Positions 25,039 to 33,871 of a stretch of 64,000 nucleotides of DNA are shown here, piece by piece; position 1 is the first letter of the stretch; the number at the start of each line of letters is the position of its first letter. Position numbers and translations under genes: made by a program. The DNA lies in the NCBI RefSeq assembly GCF_014873915.1, contig NZ_JADBEJ010000001.1, positions 1,612,001 to 1,676,000 on the forward strand. The letters are read 5' to 3'. Below the pieces are notes generated by a model. The model was not told the origin of the DNA and ran no database searches. It worked only from the letters and a program-made list of their open reading frames with translations. This stretch comes from Amycolatopsis roodepoortensis. Its GTDB lineage: Bacteria; Actinomycetota; Actinomycetes; Mycobacteriales; Pseudonocardiaceae.

Positions 25039-26775
25039 ATGGACCTGCGCTTCCTGAACGCCGAACCGACGGACGCAGAGCGGGCCGCGGTCGACGTGCT
25101 CGGCGCCGGAGGCCGCGATCAGCTGCTTCCCGCGTTGCACGCCGTGAACGACCGGATCGGCTGGATCAGCCAGGGAGCGCTGAACCACATCTGCCGACGG
25201 CTGAACGTCCCTCCGGCCGAGGCGTACGGGGTGGCCAGCTTCTACGCGCTGTTCTCGCTGAAGGAGCGGCCGCCGCGTGTTCTCCACGTTTGCACGGACC
25301 TGGCGTGCCGGGTCAACGGCGCGGAGGCGCTGTCCGAGGCCGCCGCCGCGGCGGGACACGACTGGCATCGCAGCCCGTGCCTGGGTGTCTGCGAACGAGC
25401 CCCCGCTGCGCTGGACTTCGAGGCGGGCGACCCCGCTGAGTACCGAGTCCTCGCTCCGGCCACGCCGGGCGACTTCGCCAGTGGAACGTCCAAAGGGAAC
25501 GAAACGCCGGTATCGGTGCCCCAGCAAGGTGAGCCTGGGCTGCGTTTGTTGCGTCGCGTCGGCGTCGTCGACCCGGAGAGCCTGGACGCCTACCGGGCGT
25601 CCGGTGGGTACGCGGCGTTGAGGAACGCGTTGCTGCTCGGGCCGGCCGGGGTCATCCGCGAGGTGACCGACTCGGGGCTGATGGGCCGAGGCGGGGCCGC
25701 GTTCCCGACCGGCCGGAAGTGGGACGCCACCGCCAGGCAACCGGTGCGAACGCGGTATCTCGTCTGCAACGCCGACGAAAGCGAACCGGGCACGTTCAAG
25801 GATCGCGTGCTGATCGAGGGGGACCCGTTCGCGCTGGTCGAGGCGATGACGATCGCCGCTTTCGCCATCGGGGCGCAGAAGGGCTACGTCTATCTTCGCG
25901 GCGAGTACCCACGCGCGCTGAGGGTGCTGCGCAACGCCGTCGACATCGCCCGCGAACGAGGGTTCCTGGGCGAGGACATCATGGGGCGTCGAGGTTTCTC
26001 GTTCGACATCGAGATCAGACGGGGCGCGGGCGCCTACATCTGCGGCGAGGAAACGGCGATCTTCAACTCGATCGAAGGCTTCCGCGGCGAGCCGAGGACC
26101 AAACCGCCGTTCCCGGTGGAGAAAGGGTTGTTCGGCAAGCCGACGGTGGTGAACAACGTCGAGACCCTGGTCAACGTCCCGCTCATCCTCACCGAGGGCG
26201 GTGCGGCCTACCGCCGTATCGGGACCGAACGCTCTTCCGGGCCGAAACTGTTCTGCCTGTCCGGCAGCGTCCGGCGTCCCGGTGTGTACGAGGTGCCGTT
26301 CGGGACGACGCTGGGCGAGCTGATCGACCTGGCCGGGGGAGTGCCGGCGGGCCGCGAACTCCGGGCGATCCTGCTCGGTGGCGCGGCGGGTGGTTTCGTG
26401 CGCCCGGACGAGACCACCCTGCCGTTGACCATGGAGGACGCCCGCGCGGAGGGCACCACCCTCGGTTCGGGTGTCGTGCTGATGCTGGACGATCAGGCCG
26501 ACCTCGGCGGGTTCCTGCTGCGGATCGCGGCGTTCTTCCGGGACGAGTCGTGCGGGCAGTGTGTGCCGTGCCGGATCGGGACCGTGCGGCAGGAGGAGGC
26601 GCTGCACCGGATCGTCGGCGGACGCAAGCTCGGTACGGACGGAGACGATCTCGTGGTGCTGCGTGAAGTCGGCCAGGTGATGCGTGATTCGTCCATCTGC
26701 GGGCTGGGCCAGACCGCTTGGAACGCCATCGAGTCGGCGATCGACCGCTTGGGCGCACTGGAGGAGCAGTCGTGA
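25039..26775 (+). CDS. Formate dehydrogenase diaphorase subunit, NuoE-NuoF fusion
   Basis: A 578-residue fusion. Residues 1-150 are a thioredoxin-like 2Fe-2S NuoE/FdsG domain (Cys residues in VCTDLACRV and SPCLGVCE). Residues 170-578 are NuoF/FdsB: GLMGRGGAAFPTGRKW (NADH/FMN), CNADESEPGTFKDR (FMN), and the 4Fe-4S ligands CGQCVPCRIGT with a fourth Cys in SICGLGQ. It reduces NAD+ with electrons from formate. It begins ten bases after the catalytic gene, and its last codon overlaps the next start (GTGA). Confidence 0.93.
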   Translation: MDLRFLNAEPTDAERAAVDVLGAGGRDQLLPALHAVNDRIGWISQGALNHICRRLNVPPAEAYGVASFYALFSLKERPPRVLHVCTDLACRVNGAEALSEAAAAAGHDWHRSPCLGVCERAPAALDFEAGDPAEYRVLAPATPGDFASGTSKGNETPVSVPQQGEPGLRLLRRVGVVDPESLDAYRASGGYAALRNALLLGPAGVIREVTDSGLMGRGGAAFPTGRKWDATARQPVRTRYLVCNADESEPGTFKDRVLIEGDPFALVEAMTIAAFAIGAQKGYVYLRGEYPRALRVLRNAVDIARERGFLGEDIMGRRGFSFDIEIRRGAGAYICGEETAIFNSIEGFRGEPRTKPPFPVEKGLFGKPTVVNNVETLVNVPLILTEGGAAYRRIGTERSSGPKLFCLSGSVRRPGVYEVPFGTTLGELIDLAGGVPAGRELRAILLGGAAGGFVRPDETTLPLTMEDARAEGTTLGSGVVLMLDDQADLGGFLLRIAAFFRDESCGQCVPCRIGTVRQEEALHRIVGGRKLGTDGDDLVVLREVGQVMRDSSICGLGQTAWNAIESAIDRLGALEEQS

Positions 26776-27695
26776 CCATTGTCGAGATAGGACTCCCGCG
26801 TCGGCTCGTCGAGTTCACTGTGGACGGTGAGGTCGCCCGGGTTCCGGAAGGCTCCACGATCCTCGACGCGTGCGCCGCGGTGGGCAAGGAAATCCCGACA
26901 CTGTGCTACGGGGACACCCTCGAACCGGCCAACGCCTGCCGCGTGTGCATGGTGGAGGTCGAGGGTTCGCGCACGCTCGTGCCGTCGTGCTCCCGCAAGG
27001 CGGAACCGGGCATGGTGGTACGGACCGAGACCGATCGGACGCGGCTCAGCCGCAAGGTGGTGCTCGAACTCCTCGGTTCGGCGACGGATCTGTCCACCAC
27101 GCCCGGCGTCGCGGACTGGATGGCCGAAAGCGGCGCTGCACCTGAGCGTTTCGGGCCACCCGCACCGCCGGCGGACGACCGGGACGAGCGCCGCCCGGGA
27201 GAACACGAGATCCCGGACGGGAACACGGCGGCGACGGTGTGCCAGCCGGTCAAAGTGGACAACGAGCTGTACGTCCGCGACTACGGGAAATGCATCCAGT
27301 GCTACAAGTGCGTCGACGCGTGCGGCGAGCAATGGCAGAACACTTTCGCCATCACCATGGCGGGGCGGGGTTTCGACGCGCGGATCTCGACGGAGTTCGC
27401 GAATCCGCTGCCGGACAGCGCGTGTGTCTACTGTGGAAACTGTGTCGAGGTCTGCCCGACCGGCGCGCTGAGCTTCAAACGCGAGCACGACAAGCGCGAG
27501 GACGGCACCTGGGACGAGTCGCGGCAGACCGCGACGACCACCGTCTGCACTTTCTGCGGCGTCGGCTGCAACCTCACCCTGCATGTCCAGGACAACGAGA
27601 TCGTCAAGGTCACCTCGCCGCACGAGAGTTCGGTGACCCACGGGAACCTCTGCATCAAGGGCCGCTTCGGCTGGCAGCACGTCCAGAACCGCTGA
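26772..27695 (+). CDS. Formate dehydrogenase Fe-S subunit carrying the displaced Mo-domain Fe4S4 cluster
   Basis: A 307-residue electron-transfer chain. Residues 1-80 are a 2Fe-2S ferredoxin domain (CYGDTLEPANACRVCMVEVEG). Residues 160-240 carry two 4Fe-4S motifs (CIQCYKCVDAC, CVYCGNCVEVCPTG). Residues 255-307 are the molybdop-Fe4S4 domain (CTFCGVGCNLTL, CIKGRFG) that in single-chain FdhA directly precedes the catalytic domain. FdhA is therefore cut at this domain boundary and the pieces encoded in inverted order. GTG overlaps the upstream stop. A terminator follows at 27721. Confidence 0.9.
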   Translation: MTIVEIGLPRRLVEFTVDGEVARVPEGSTILDACAAVGKEIPTLCYGDTLEPANACRVCMVEVEGSRTLVPSCSRKAEPGMVVRTETDRTRLSRKVVLELLGSATDLSTTPGVADWMAESGAAPERFGPPAPPADDRDERRPGEHEIPDGNTAATVCQPVKVDNELYVRDYGKCIQCYKCVDACGEQWQNTFAITMAGRGFDARISTEFANPLPDSACVYCGNCVEVCPTGALSFKREHDKREDGTWDESRQTATTTVCTFCGVGCNLTLHVQDNEIVKVTSPHESSVTHGNLCIKGRFGWQHVQNR

Positions 27696-27940
27696 GGTCG
27701 TGAGCGGCGCCAGGTGGCGTGCCGCGAAAGCCACTTTGGCGGCTTTTCAACTTAGGTTCCCAAACTCATGAACGGAACCCAAGTCAAAAAGGGTGCTGGA
27801 CCTGCGGGAACGCGGGTCCAGCACTCCACCACTGATCATGTCCCTGCCCTGGTGTTGCGTGCTGTGTCGGCTAGACTCGACGTGCACAAAATGGGGTCCA
27901 ATGGCGACCGCCGCCCAGCGAGCTTGCTGGGGGTTTGTTC
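27696..27940. other. Gap expected to hold attL
   Basis: This 245-base stretch between the host FDH operon and the phage integrase contains the FDH terminator, the pairing segments GGTTCC/GGAACC (27755-27779) and a second hairpin (about 27793-27824). Serine integrase sites usually abut the int gene, so the left prophage junction should be here. No matching core repeat was found by eye elsewhere in the window, so the exact site is not assigned. Confidence 0.45.
27721..27747 (+). terminator. Terminator of the formate dehydrogenase operon
   Basis: A ten-step stem with one mismatch (GCCGC-G-AAAG, loop CCA, CTTT-G-GCGGC) is followed by TTTT. Its CGCGAAAGCCACTTT segment is identical to 6541-6555. 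Another strong hairpin, GTGCTGGACC with GGTCCAGCAC (about 27793-27824), follows before the integrase. Confidence 0.85.
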
Positions 27941-29662
27941 ATGACGAAAGCTTTGACTCGCCGTCTGTCGGGTCGCCGTCTGTCAGAGGTAATCGACTCT
28001 GGGGAGTATCCGCAGCTGCGCGCGGTCATTTACGCGAGGGCCTCGAACGCGGTCAAGGGTCGGAAGGTCTCGGTGGCCTCGCAGATCGCGACGGGCCGCA
28101 AGTTCTGCTCCCAACACGGCATCGCCGTGGTCGCGGTCCTGGTGGACAACAACCTGTCGGGGTCGCGGTACGCGACCGAGGAACGCCAGGACTACAACGA
28201 GGCGTTGCGGCTGTTGTCGACCGGGCAGGCAAACACGCTGTGGACGTGGGAGAACTCCCGGGCTCAGCGGAACCTGTCGGTGTTCGCCAAGCTGCGCGAC
28301 ATTCTGGAAAAGGTCGGGGGCTACTGGGCTTACGACGACCGGATCTATGACATGAACGATCCGGACGACCGGATCGACACCGCCGAGGACGCCGTCGACG
28401 CGGAGCGGGAGTCGGAGAAGATCCGCAAGCGGACCCGCCGAGGTGTCGAGGCCCGCGCAATGGAAGGGCTGTGGGCTGGCCCGCTGGGCTACGGCTACCG
28501 GATCGTCTATGACCAGCGGACGGGCGAGGCACACCGCGAGGTTGATCCGGAGACGGCGCCGATCGCGGAGGCGATCGTGGACCGGCTGATCGAGGAACCG
28601 AACGCGTCGGTCCTGGTTCGGGAGCTGATCGAAGCGGGTGTGCCGTGCGCTCGCGGTCACGCGTGGCGGGCAGATCATGTGAAGAAGCTGCAACACCTGT
28701 CGAAGGACCCGCACGGCTGGGCGAAGCTCATCGACTCACTGTCCACCGCGCAGCAGGAGGCCGCGTATGAGGCGCTGGTGCGGGCGCGGAAGGACACACC
28801 GTCGCAGGTCGCGCAGCAGATGAACCGGGAACAGTGGGATCACCCGCTGCCCGGCGAGTGGAATGTCTCCAAGGTCCGCAACATCGCGCTCAGCCCTGTG
28901 ATCGCCGGGTTGCGGGTGTTCCGCAAACAGATCATCGGCAAAGGAGTCTGGCAGCCGATCATCAGCGATCGGAAACGCGCGCTGATAGTGGCCCGCCTGG
29001 GCGATCCGAGCCGCAGTACGGTGCGCGACGGAACGCGGGTCAAGTACTTGCAGACCGGGATCCTGTTGTGCGGGATCTGCGAGACGCCGACCCGGTCCAC
29101 CCCGCTGCACCGGGCGCGACCCGGCTACCGCTGTCCCCATGGGCATCTCATGCGGGACATGGAACGCACGGACGCCTACGTAGTGGAGGCGGTGCTGACT
29201 CGACTGGAGTCCGAGGACGCGCGGGAGCTGTTCCGGTATGAGGACCAGGCTGACGAGCTGACGAAGGCCGTAGCGACCGCGCGGGAGCTGCGCGCCCGGC
29301 TGGACGGGTTCACCGACTCGGCCGCCAGCGGCGGGATCGGGCCGGAACGGTTGTCGCGGATCGAGGCGAAGCTGGTGCCTCAGATCGAGGCGGCTGAGGA
29401 ACGCGTGCGCCAGATCGGAGTGTCGCCGGTTGTCGCGGACCTGCTCGGCGCGGACGCCAGGTCGGTGTGGGCGGGGCTGTCGCTGTCGCAACAGAGGGAG
29501 GTGCTGCGGGCGGTGGTCACTCCCCGCCTGCTGCCCACCAAGGGAGGGCGCGCACCGTTCAACCCGGACGACATCATGCTGACCTGGCTGGGCGCCCCGG
29601 CATCCATACCGGGAGTGGACAAGCCGTTCGACGACGAGGACCTGCTGGCCGAGGTCAGCTGA
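27941..29662 (+). CDS. int: Large serine integrase
   Basis: A 573-residue phage recombinase. The N-terminal resolvase domain has the catalytic serine at about residue 35 in VIYARASNA, and Arg residues in ENSRAQRNL. A recombinase domain (about 160-290) and a zinc-ribbon region (LLCGICETPTRST with a later CPHGH) are followed by a coiled-coil (about 420-500) that controls direction. It catalyses attP x attB integration. The ATG at 27941 is preferred over a start six bases earlier. It is oriented away from the host FDH genes and marks the left end of the prophage. Confidence 0.95.
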   Translation: MTKALTRRLSGRRLSEVIDSGEYPQLRAVIYARASNAVKGRKVSVASQIATGRKFCSQHGIAVVAVLVDNNLSGSRYATEERQDYNEALRLLSTGQANTLWTWENSRAQRNLSVFAKLRDILEKVGGYWAYDDRIYDMNDPDDRIDTAEDAVDAERESEKIRKRTRRGVEARAMEGLWAGPLGYGYRIVYDQRTGEAHREVDPETAPIAEAIVDRLIEEPNASVLVRELIEAGVPCARGHAWRADHVKKLQHLSKDPHGWAKLIDSLSTAQQEAAYEALVRARKDTPSQVAQQMNREQWDHPLPGEWNVSKVRNIALSPVIAGLRVFRKQIIGKGVWQPIISDRKRALIVARLGDPSRSTVRDGTRVKYLQTGILLCGICETPTRSTPLHRARPGYRCPHGHLMRDMERTDAYVVEAVLTRLESEDARELFRYEDQADELTKAVATARELRARLDGFTDSAASGGIGPERLSRIEAKLVPQIEAAEERVRQIGVSPVVADLLGADARSVWAGLSLSQQREVLRAVVTPRLLPTKGGRAPFNPDDIMLTWLGAPASIPGVDKPFDDEDLLAEVS

Positions 29663-29673
29663 GACAAAGAGAG

Positions 29674-29710
29674 CGTGGCCCCGGCATCCTGTGAGGATGC
29701 CGGGGCCACG
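29674..29710. terminator. Strong bidirectional terminator after int
   Basis: A perfect 16-bp stem (29674-29689 with 29695-29710) with loop TGTGA separates the rightward integrase gene from the leftward lysis/tail operon. Confidence 0.92.
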
Positions 29711-29715
29711 TGCTG

Positions 29716-29901
29716 TCAGCCGACTGCCTTGTTCAGGTGGACTCGGCGCACGGTCGGGCCGAAGATGCAGGAGAGCCGGTCACGTTGAGCCATGGTGAAC
29801 GGCGGTGCGGTGGCCGCCGCATTTCGGGCGGCCTGGAGAGCGGCGGGGGTGAGCACGGAGGCTGGATCGGTGATCGCCGTGCCGGATCGGGTGTCAGCCA
29901 C
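29716..29901 (-). CDS. Small phage protein, last gene of the late operon
   Basis: About 61 residues from GTG at 29901, overlapping the end of the holin-like gene by eight bases. The tail TMAQRDRLSCIFGPTVRRVH resembles short C-terminal helices in other actinophage small proteins, but I recognise no family. The long upstream extension possible in this frame has no support. Confidence 0.5.
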   Translation of the reverse strand: MADTRSGTAITDPASVLTPAALQAARNAAATAPPFTMAQRDRLSCIFGPTVRRVHLNKAVG

Positions 29902-30187
29902 GGCCGGTCTCCCGGCCCTCGGCGGCCCGGTACGGGGTGTCTCCGGCGGTCTCAGCGGGCACAAGCGGTGCCCCCTGACGGGTGCGGGGGTCTACCAGCG
30001 GGGTGACCTTCCTTTCGGTGGAGATGACGACGCCGAAGGCGGCCAGCAGGGTTACCAGGCCGGTGATGACTCCGGTGGTGGCGTTGCCCTGGTCGGTGGT
30101 GATCAGTCCGGATCCGACGAGGCCGGACACGATCGCGGTGAGCGCGCCGACGACGGATCCGGCGATGCGCAGGGGGTAGCGGGACAC
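29894..30187 (-). CDS. Holin-like membrane protein
   Basis: A 97-residue protein with two predicted transmembrane helices (about 7-30 and 37-56, rich in Gly/Ala/Val/Leu) and a charged C-terminal tail: the shape of a class II phage holin. It lies five bases after the small membrane gene and just downstream of the endolysin, the usual lysis cassette order. It should form the hole that releases the endolysin at the end of the lytic cycle. The call rests on topology and position. Confidence 0.7.
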   Translation of the reverse strand: MSRYPLRIAGSVVGALTAIVSGLVGSGLITTDQGNATTGVITGLVTLLAAFGVVISTERKVTPLVDPRTRQGAPLVPAETAGDTPYRAAEGRETGRG

Positions 30188-30192
30188 GGTAC

Positions 30193-30321
30193 TTACTCCT
30201 TGGGTTTGCGGGGTGGGAGGGAATCGAGGTAGTCGTAGGCGCGCACGAACGCGCGGGCGGTTTTCCAGGCCAGCCAGACGAACAGGACGAGCAGGAGCAG
30301 CCAGCCGCCGTTGCCGGTCAC
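30193..30321 (-). CDS. Single-pass small membrane protein in the lysis cassette
   Basis: A 42-residue peptide starting at GTG 30321, which overlaps the endolysin stop as GTGA. It has one transmembrane segment (GGWLLLLVLFVWLAWK) and a basic C-terminal tail. It may assist lysis as a second holin or spanin-like factor. A start at GTG 30336 is also possible. Confidence 0.6.
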   Translation of the reverse strand: MTGNGGWLLLLVLFVWLAWKTARAFVRAYDYLDSLPPRKPKE

Positions 30322-31283
30322 GGGATCGTCAGCCACTGGCCCGCGTAGATGCGGTTCGGGTTCGAGATGTTGTTCCGCGAGGCGAGAGCGGAGACGCTGG
30401 TGCCGAACTTCGCGGCGATGCCGGAGAGGGTGTCCCCGGACCGGACCCGGTATCGCTGGCCGCTGGAAGTGCCGCCGCGGATTCGGATCTTCTGCCCGGC
30501 GTAGACGCGGTTCGGGTCGGAGATCCCGTTGAGCGCGGCCAGCGCGGCGACGGTGGTGCCGAACCGGGCGGCGATGCCGGAGAGGGTGTCCCCGGAGCGG
30601 ACGGTGTAGACCTCGGTGTCGGCCGGTGGCGTCGGTGTCGGCGGAACCGGCTGCGGCGCCGGGCCGCTGCCGCCGGTAACGAGATCGGACAGCGTGAACT
30701 GCCCGACGGTGGCGTTGCGGTCGACGTGGCCGCCGATGCCGGGAACGGTCCCGGTCTGGGTGTGCTGGTGCAGCGCGAGTCTCGGGTGGGTCCAGCCGGG
30801 GTTTCCGGGGTTGCCGTTGTAGCGGGCGATCCACAGCAACACGCCGTCATCAGCCCACCGGGCGGGGTCGAGGACTCGGGTGAACCAGTCCAGGTTCGCG
30901 TACACCAGAACCTTGCGGACGCCGGTCGCGGCGCGCAGGCGTGCGATGAACCGCGGAATGAAGGCGTTGGCGGTGCCGCGCAGTTCGGCGGCTTCCATGT
31001 CGAGCATCGGCGCCAGGGATCCGCTGGTGTGCAGGTTGTTCTGGCGCAGGTGGTTGGCGAAGTGATCGGCCTGGGCGTCCGGGTCGCCGGGGCGGGCGAA
31101 GTGGTAGCCGCCGGGGACGACGCCGGCGAGCCGGGCAGCTGGGACGCGGGGGCCGCTGGTGCGGTCGGTGTAGCCGGTGCCTTCGGTGAGTTTGAACGAG
31201 CAGTAGGTGATTCCGTTGCCTCGCACGGCGTTCCAGTCGTTGACTGTGTTCCAGTGCGACACATCGATGCCGTAGTCGGTCAA
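30318..31283 (-). CDS. Endolysin: GH25 muramidase with two LysM domains
   Basis: A 321-residue lysin. The N-terminal GH25 domain opens YGIDVSHWN with catalytic Asp7; the second acidic pair is in MLDMEAAEL near 92-96. A Pro-rich linker (PAPQPVPPTPTPPAD) leads to two LysM modules (YTVRSGDTLSGIAARFG and YRVRSGDTLSGIAAKFG) that bind peptidoglycan. It cleaves the MurNAc-GlcNAc bond. There is no signal peptide, so a holin is needed. Its start overlaps the upstream gene by ATGA. Confidence 0.95.
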   Translation of the reverse strand: MTDYGIDVSHWNTVNDWNAVRGNGITYCSFKLTEGTGYTDRTSGPRVPAARLAGVVPGGYHFARPGDPDAQADHFANHLRQNNLHTSGSLAPMLDMEAAELRGTANAFIPRFIARLRAATGVRKVLVYANLDWFTRVLDPARWADDGVLLWIARYNGNPGNPGWTHPRLALHQHTQTGTVPGIGGHVDRNATVGQFTLSDLVTGGSGPAPQPVPPTPTPPADTEVYTVRSGDTLSGIAARFGTTVAALAALNGISDPNRVYAGQKIRIRGGTSSGQRYRVRSGDTLSGIAAKFGTSVSALASRNNISNPNRIYAGQWLTIP

Positions 31284-31597
31284 GGGGTTGGTGGTCCTTC
31301 GGGTGGGCGGTTCATCTGGGCGCGCAGGGCGCCGACTTCGAGCAGCAGCCGCGCGTTCTCCTGGCGCACGGCGGACAGTTCGGTTTTCACGGCCGTGAGT
31401 TCGGCCAGGACGTCGCGGGTGTGCGTGGCGCGGTCTTTCAGCAGCGCCTGATATCCGGCGTGCAGTTCGGCCAGCGCCTGGTGATCGGCCGTGGTGCGGG
31501 CGATGCGGATCGCGCGGCGGGCCGCGAGCAGTCCGGTGAGGGCACCGGTTGCGGGGCCGAGGGTCGCGGCCAGCGCGGTGAGCCAGTCAGGCGTCAC
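31280..31597 (-). CDS. Coiled-coil phage protein of the lysis region
   Basis: A 105-residue protein: an N-terminal hydrophobic segment (about 4-27) followed by a heptad-rich helix (ELHAGYQALLKDRATHTRDV to LLLEVGALRAQ). The architecture suggests a membrane-anchored coiled coil. It is translationally coupled to the endolysin by ATGA. The function is unknown; a lysis regulator or tail-tip chaperone is possible. Confidence 0.65.
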   Translation of the reverse strand: MTPDWLTALAATLGPATGALTGLLAARRAIRIARTTADHQALAELHAGYQALLKDRATHTRDVLAELTAVKTELSAVRQENARLLLEVGALRAQMNRPPEGPPTP

Positions 31598-31612
31598 GGG
31601 CGGCTCCAGGGT

Positions 31613-33871
31613 TCAGCGGCGGACCCGGAGGGTGAGGGTGTCGGCGAGGCCGTCGGTGGTGTTGAGGGTGCGGCGGCTGCCGATGACGACAGCGGCGATA
31701 GGGCCGCCGAGCCCGTCGGGGTCGTGGATGTGGAGTGTGTCGAGGAGTCGTCGGCGGGGGTCGCCGACGACGGCAATGTCTCTGAGGACCGTGGTGGGCT
31801 GGGCGAGGTCTGCCAGCAGGGACGTCGTGATGGCCTGCATGGAGTCGAGGGTTTGCCGGAACGGGTTGTCCGGCAGGGAGAGGACACGTCGGCCATAGCG
31901 GGCGATGGAGGCGTCATCGGTGGCGACGTGGGCTATGGGGCGGCCGTTGATCACGGGATTACCGACGAGCCGCAAGGCTGGTGTGCGGCGGTCGTTGAGG
32001 GCGAAGCGCATGGCGAAGCTGTTGGTGTTCTGGATTTCCAGCTTGACGCGGTCCTGGCTGACGGGCATCGCTCGTACCGTGATGCCGGTGGTGACCTCGG
32101 CTCCGGTGTCCCGGCGTATCGGGCGGCACGCGGAGAAATGTTTGTAGCCTTCGTTCGTGTAGGTGCTGAGGGGGTACACCGACAGAAGGTTGCCGAGGAA
32201 CGTGGACCTGGTTTGGAAGGTGACGATCGGTCGGCTGGTGCCCATGGGGGCTTCGAGTTCGTCGGCGGTCGCGGGTTCGTAGACGTTGACGTCTTTCATG
32301 GATTTCAGCCGGGGTACGGCGGTGAGGCTGATCTCGTTGCGGATCGAGTCCAGGGAGGTCGAGAGCGACAGGTCAGTGAGCGCCCCGGCAGCGGAGAGGG
32401 TCGCGGTAGCCGGTCGCGCGGCCAGGGCGTGGACGGTGTCGCGGTTAAGGAACCGGAAGCGCCCGTTCTCGGTGTAGCTGATCACTCCGAACTCCGCTGC
32501 CGCTGCTTGTTTGAGGACGTCGAAGGAGTCGGCGTTGACGATGTCGGGCAGGCCGGTCATCCAGTTCAGGCCGGTGTCGATTTCCGCTTGCGGCGTGTGC
32601 GGTGCGCCCCAGTCCGCGGGTGGCGCGGCCGCGATGCTGATTTGCAGGCAGCTCACCGGCACCGGTGTGCAGGCGAAGACCCGGGTTCCGCCGCTGCTGC
32701 TTTCCTCGGAGATCAGGGGCACGGTCTCGGTCGCGATGGGCGTGATCGTGCCGTCGACCATCCAGCAGGTCTCGATCGTGTACGTGGGGTACGAGGTGTA
32801 GCGAAACCAGAGGCCGACCCGATGCCACGCGGCCTCACCGGCGAAAGTGGGGCCGTTGATCGTGGTGACCAGGGACCGGTTCGAGTGGACCTTCAGCACG
32901 ACTCGCCCGCCGGTAGTAACACCGACGGCAAACGTCCCACCGGAAATGCCCCGGACGCCGGTGCTCATGCTGAGGATGTCGCCGTTCATGTTCGGCGCGA
33001 AGGTGTTACTGGCACCGGCTTTGCAGTGGAACTCGAACAGGTGCCCCCGGTTTGGCCAGCTGGGATAGAACTCCAGCGCCGCGTTGGCGTTCATGTTCGC
33101 GGACAGTTTCGCCGTCCCGTTCGCCGCGAGCATCCCGTAGGGACCGGGGACGAACGCGGGCACGCTCGCGTCGAGCTTTTCACCGTAGCCGAAGTCGGAG
33201 TTGAACCCGACGTCGGCGATCAGGCCGCCGTGACAGGTCATCGCGAACATGCAGTCGGGCCGGGGTGGCGGGGACGCGAAAATTCCGTTGCGCCGCAACA
33301 CATAGTCGATGACCCATTGGGTGTTGATGCGCCATTGGAACGGCCACTCGGTGGTGTTGTAGTGCTGCTCCTCCTCTTGCGCGACCGGCGGCAGCGTCAC
33401 CGATGCCCGGAGCGTTTCGGCAGGGTCCAGCGCGGCTAGGTCCACCGACCGGCCGGTCGCCGACAGCGTCAGCGTGCGGGTAGTGCCGGTGAACTGGCGG
33501 ACGAGTTCCCGCCCCGACGCGGTGAGCAACCCCAGGTCACACGTCAGCGGAGCGTCGACGAGGTCGGTGTCGCGCAGCAGGGAATCCGGCCTGTACGGCG
33601 TGAGCATCCGGGCAATGTCGCGGGAATCGTCGGCGCGCTGGCCGGCGAGGGTGGCAGCCAGGGTCGCGGTCGTGTAGCCCTCGATGAGGGTGCACTCGTC
33701 CGGGAGATCCCCGGAGATCTGCCGTTCGATGACCAGGTTCTCGGCCACAGTGGACAGATCCGAGAGCGGATGGTCGAACCCGCCGCTCCTGCCCCAGTCC
33801 ACGCGGACCTTGGCGCGGGGCTGGCGTTGCGCGGCGTCGACCGCCGCCGCCAGCTCGTCGGGTTGGGTCAC
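31613..33871 (-). CDS. Large minor tail protein / tail-tip protein
   Basis: A 752-residue structural protein, GTG start. Its position after the distal tail gene and before lysis genes is where siphophages encode the tail-tip (Tal-like) protein. The ends resemble a baseplate hub; the middle (about 215-400, with FEFHCKAGASNTF and WHRVGLWFRYTSYPTYTIETCW) looks like an inserted lectin-type beta-sandwich that could bind the cell surface. That domain call is inference from strand pattern. Confidence 0.75.
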   Translation of the reverse strand: MTQPDELAAAVDAAQRQPRAKVRVDWGRSGGFDHPLSDLSTVAENLVIERQISGDLPDECTLIEGYTTATLAATLAGQRADDSRDIARMLTPYRPDSLLRDTDLVDAPLTCDLGLLTASGRELVRQFTGTTRTLTLSATGRSVDLAALDPAETLRASVTLPPVAQEEEQHYNTTEWPFQWRINTQWVIDYVLRRNGIFASPPPRPDCMFAMTCHGGLIADVGFNSDFGYGEKLDASVPAFVPGPYGMLAANGTAKLSANMNANAALEFYPSWPNRGHLFEFHCKAGASNTFAPNMNGDILSMSTGVRGISGGTFAVGVTTGGRVVLKVHSNRSLVTTINGPTFAGEAAWHRVGLWFRYTSYPTYTIETCWMVDGTITPIATETVPLISEESSSGGTRVFACTPVPVSCLQISIAAAPPADWGAPHTPQAEIDTGLNWMTGLPDIVNADSFDVLKQAAAAEFGVISYTENGRFRFLNRDTVHALAARPATATLSAAGALTDLSLSTSLDSIRNEISLTAVPRLKSMKDVNVYEPATADELEAPMGTSRPIVTFQTRSTFLGNLLSVYPLSTYTNEGYKHFSACRPIRRDTGAEVTTGITVRAMPVSQDRVKLEIQNTNSFAMRFALNDRRTPALRLVGNPVINGRPIAHVATDDASIARYGRRVLSLPDNPFRQTLDSMQAITTSLLADLAQPTTVLRDIAVVGDPRRRLLDTLHIHDPDGLGGPIAAVVIGSRRTLNTTDGLADTLTLRVRR

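Noticed and set aside
27841..27900. A defined promoter for int (TTGCGT with TAGACT)
   Set aside because: The spacing is only 11 bases, too short for a sigma-70-type promoter.
27696..27940. tRNA gene as attachment site
   Set aside because: No cloverleaf could be folded; serine integrases do not need tRNA targets.
30193..30834. 213-codon minus-strand frame through the LysM region
   Set aside because: Only its last 42 codons are supported; the rest is a shadow of the endolysin's LysM repeats.
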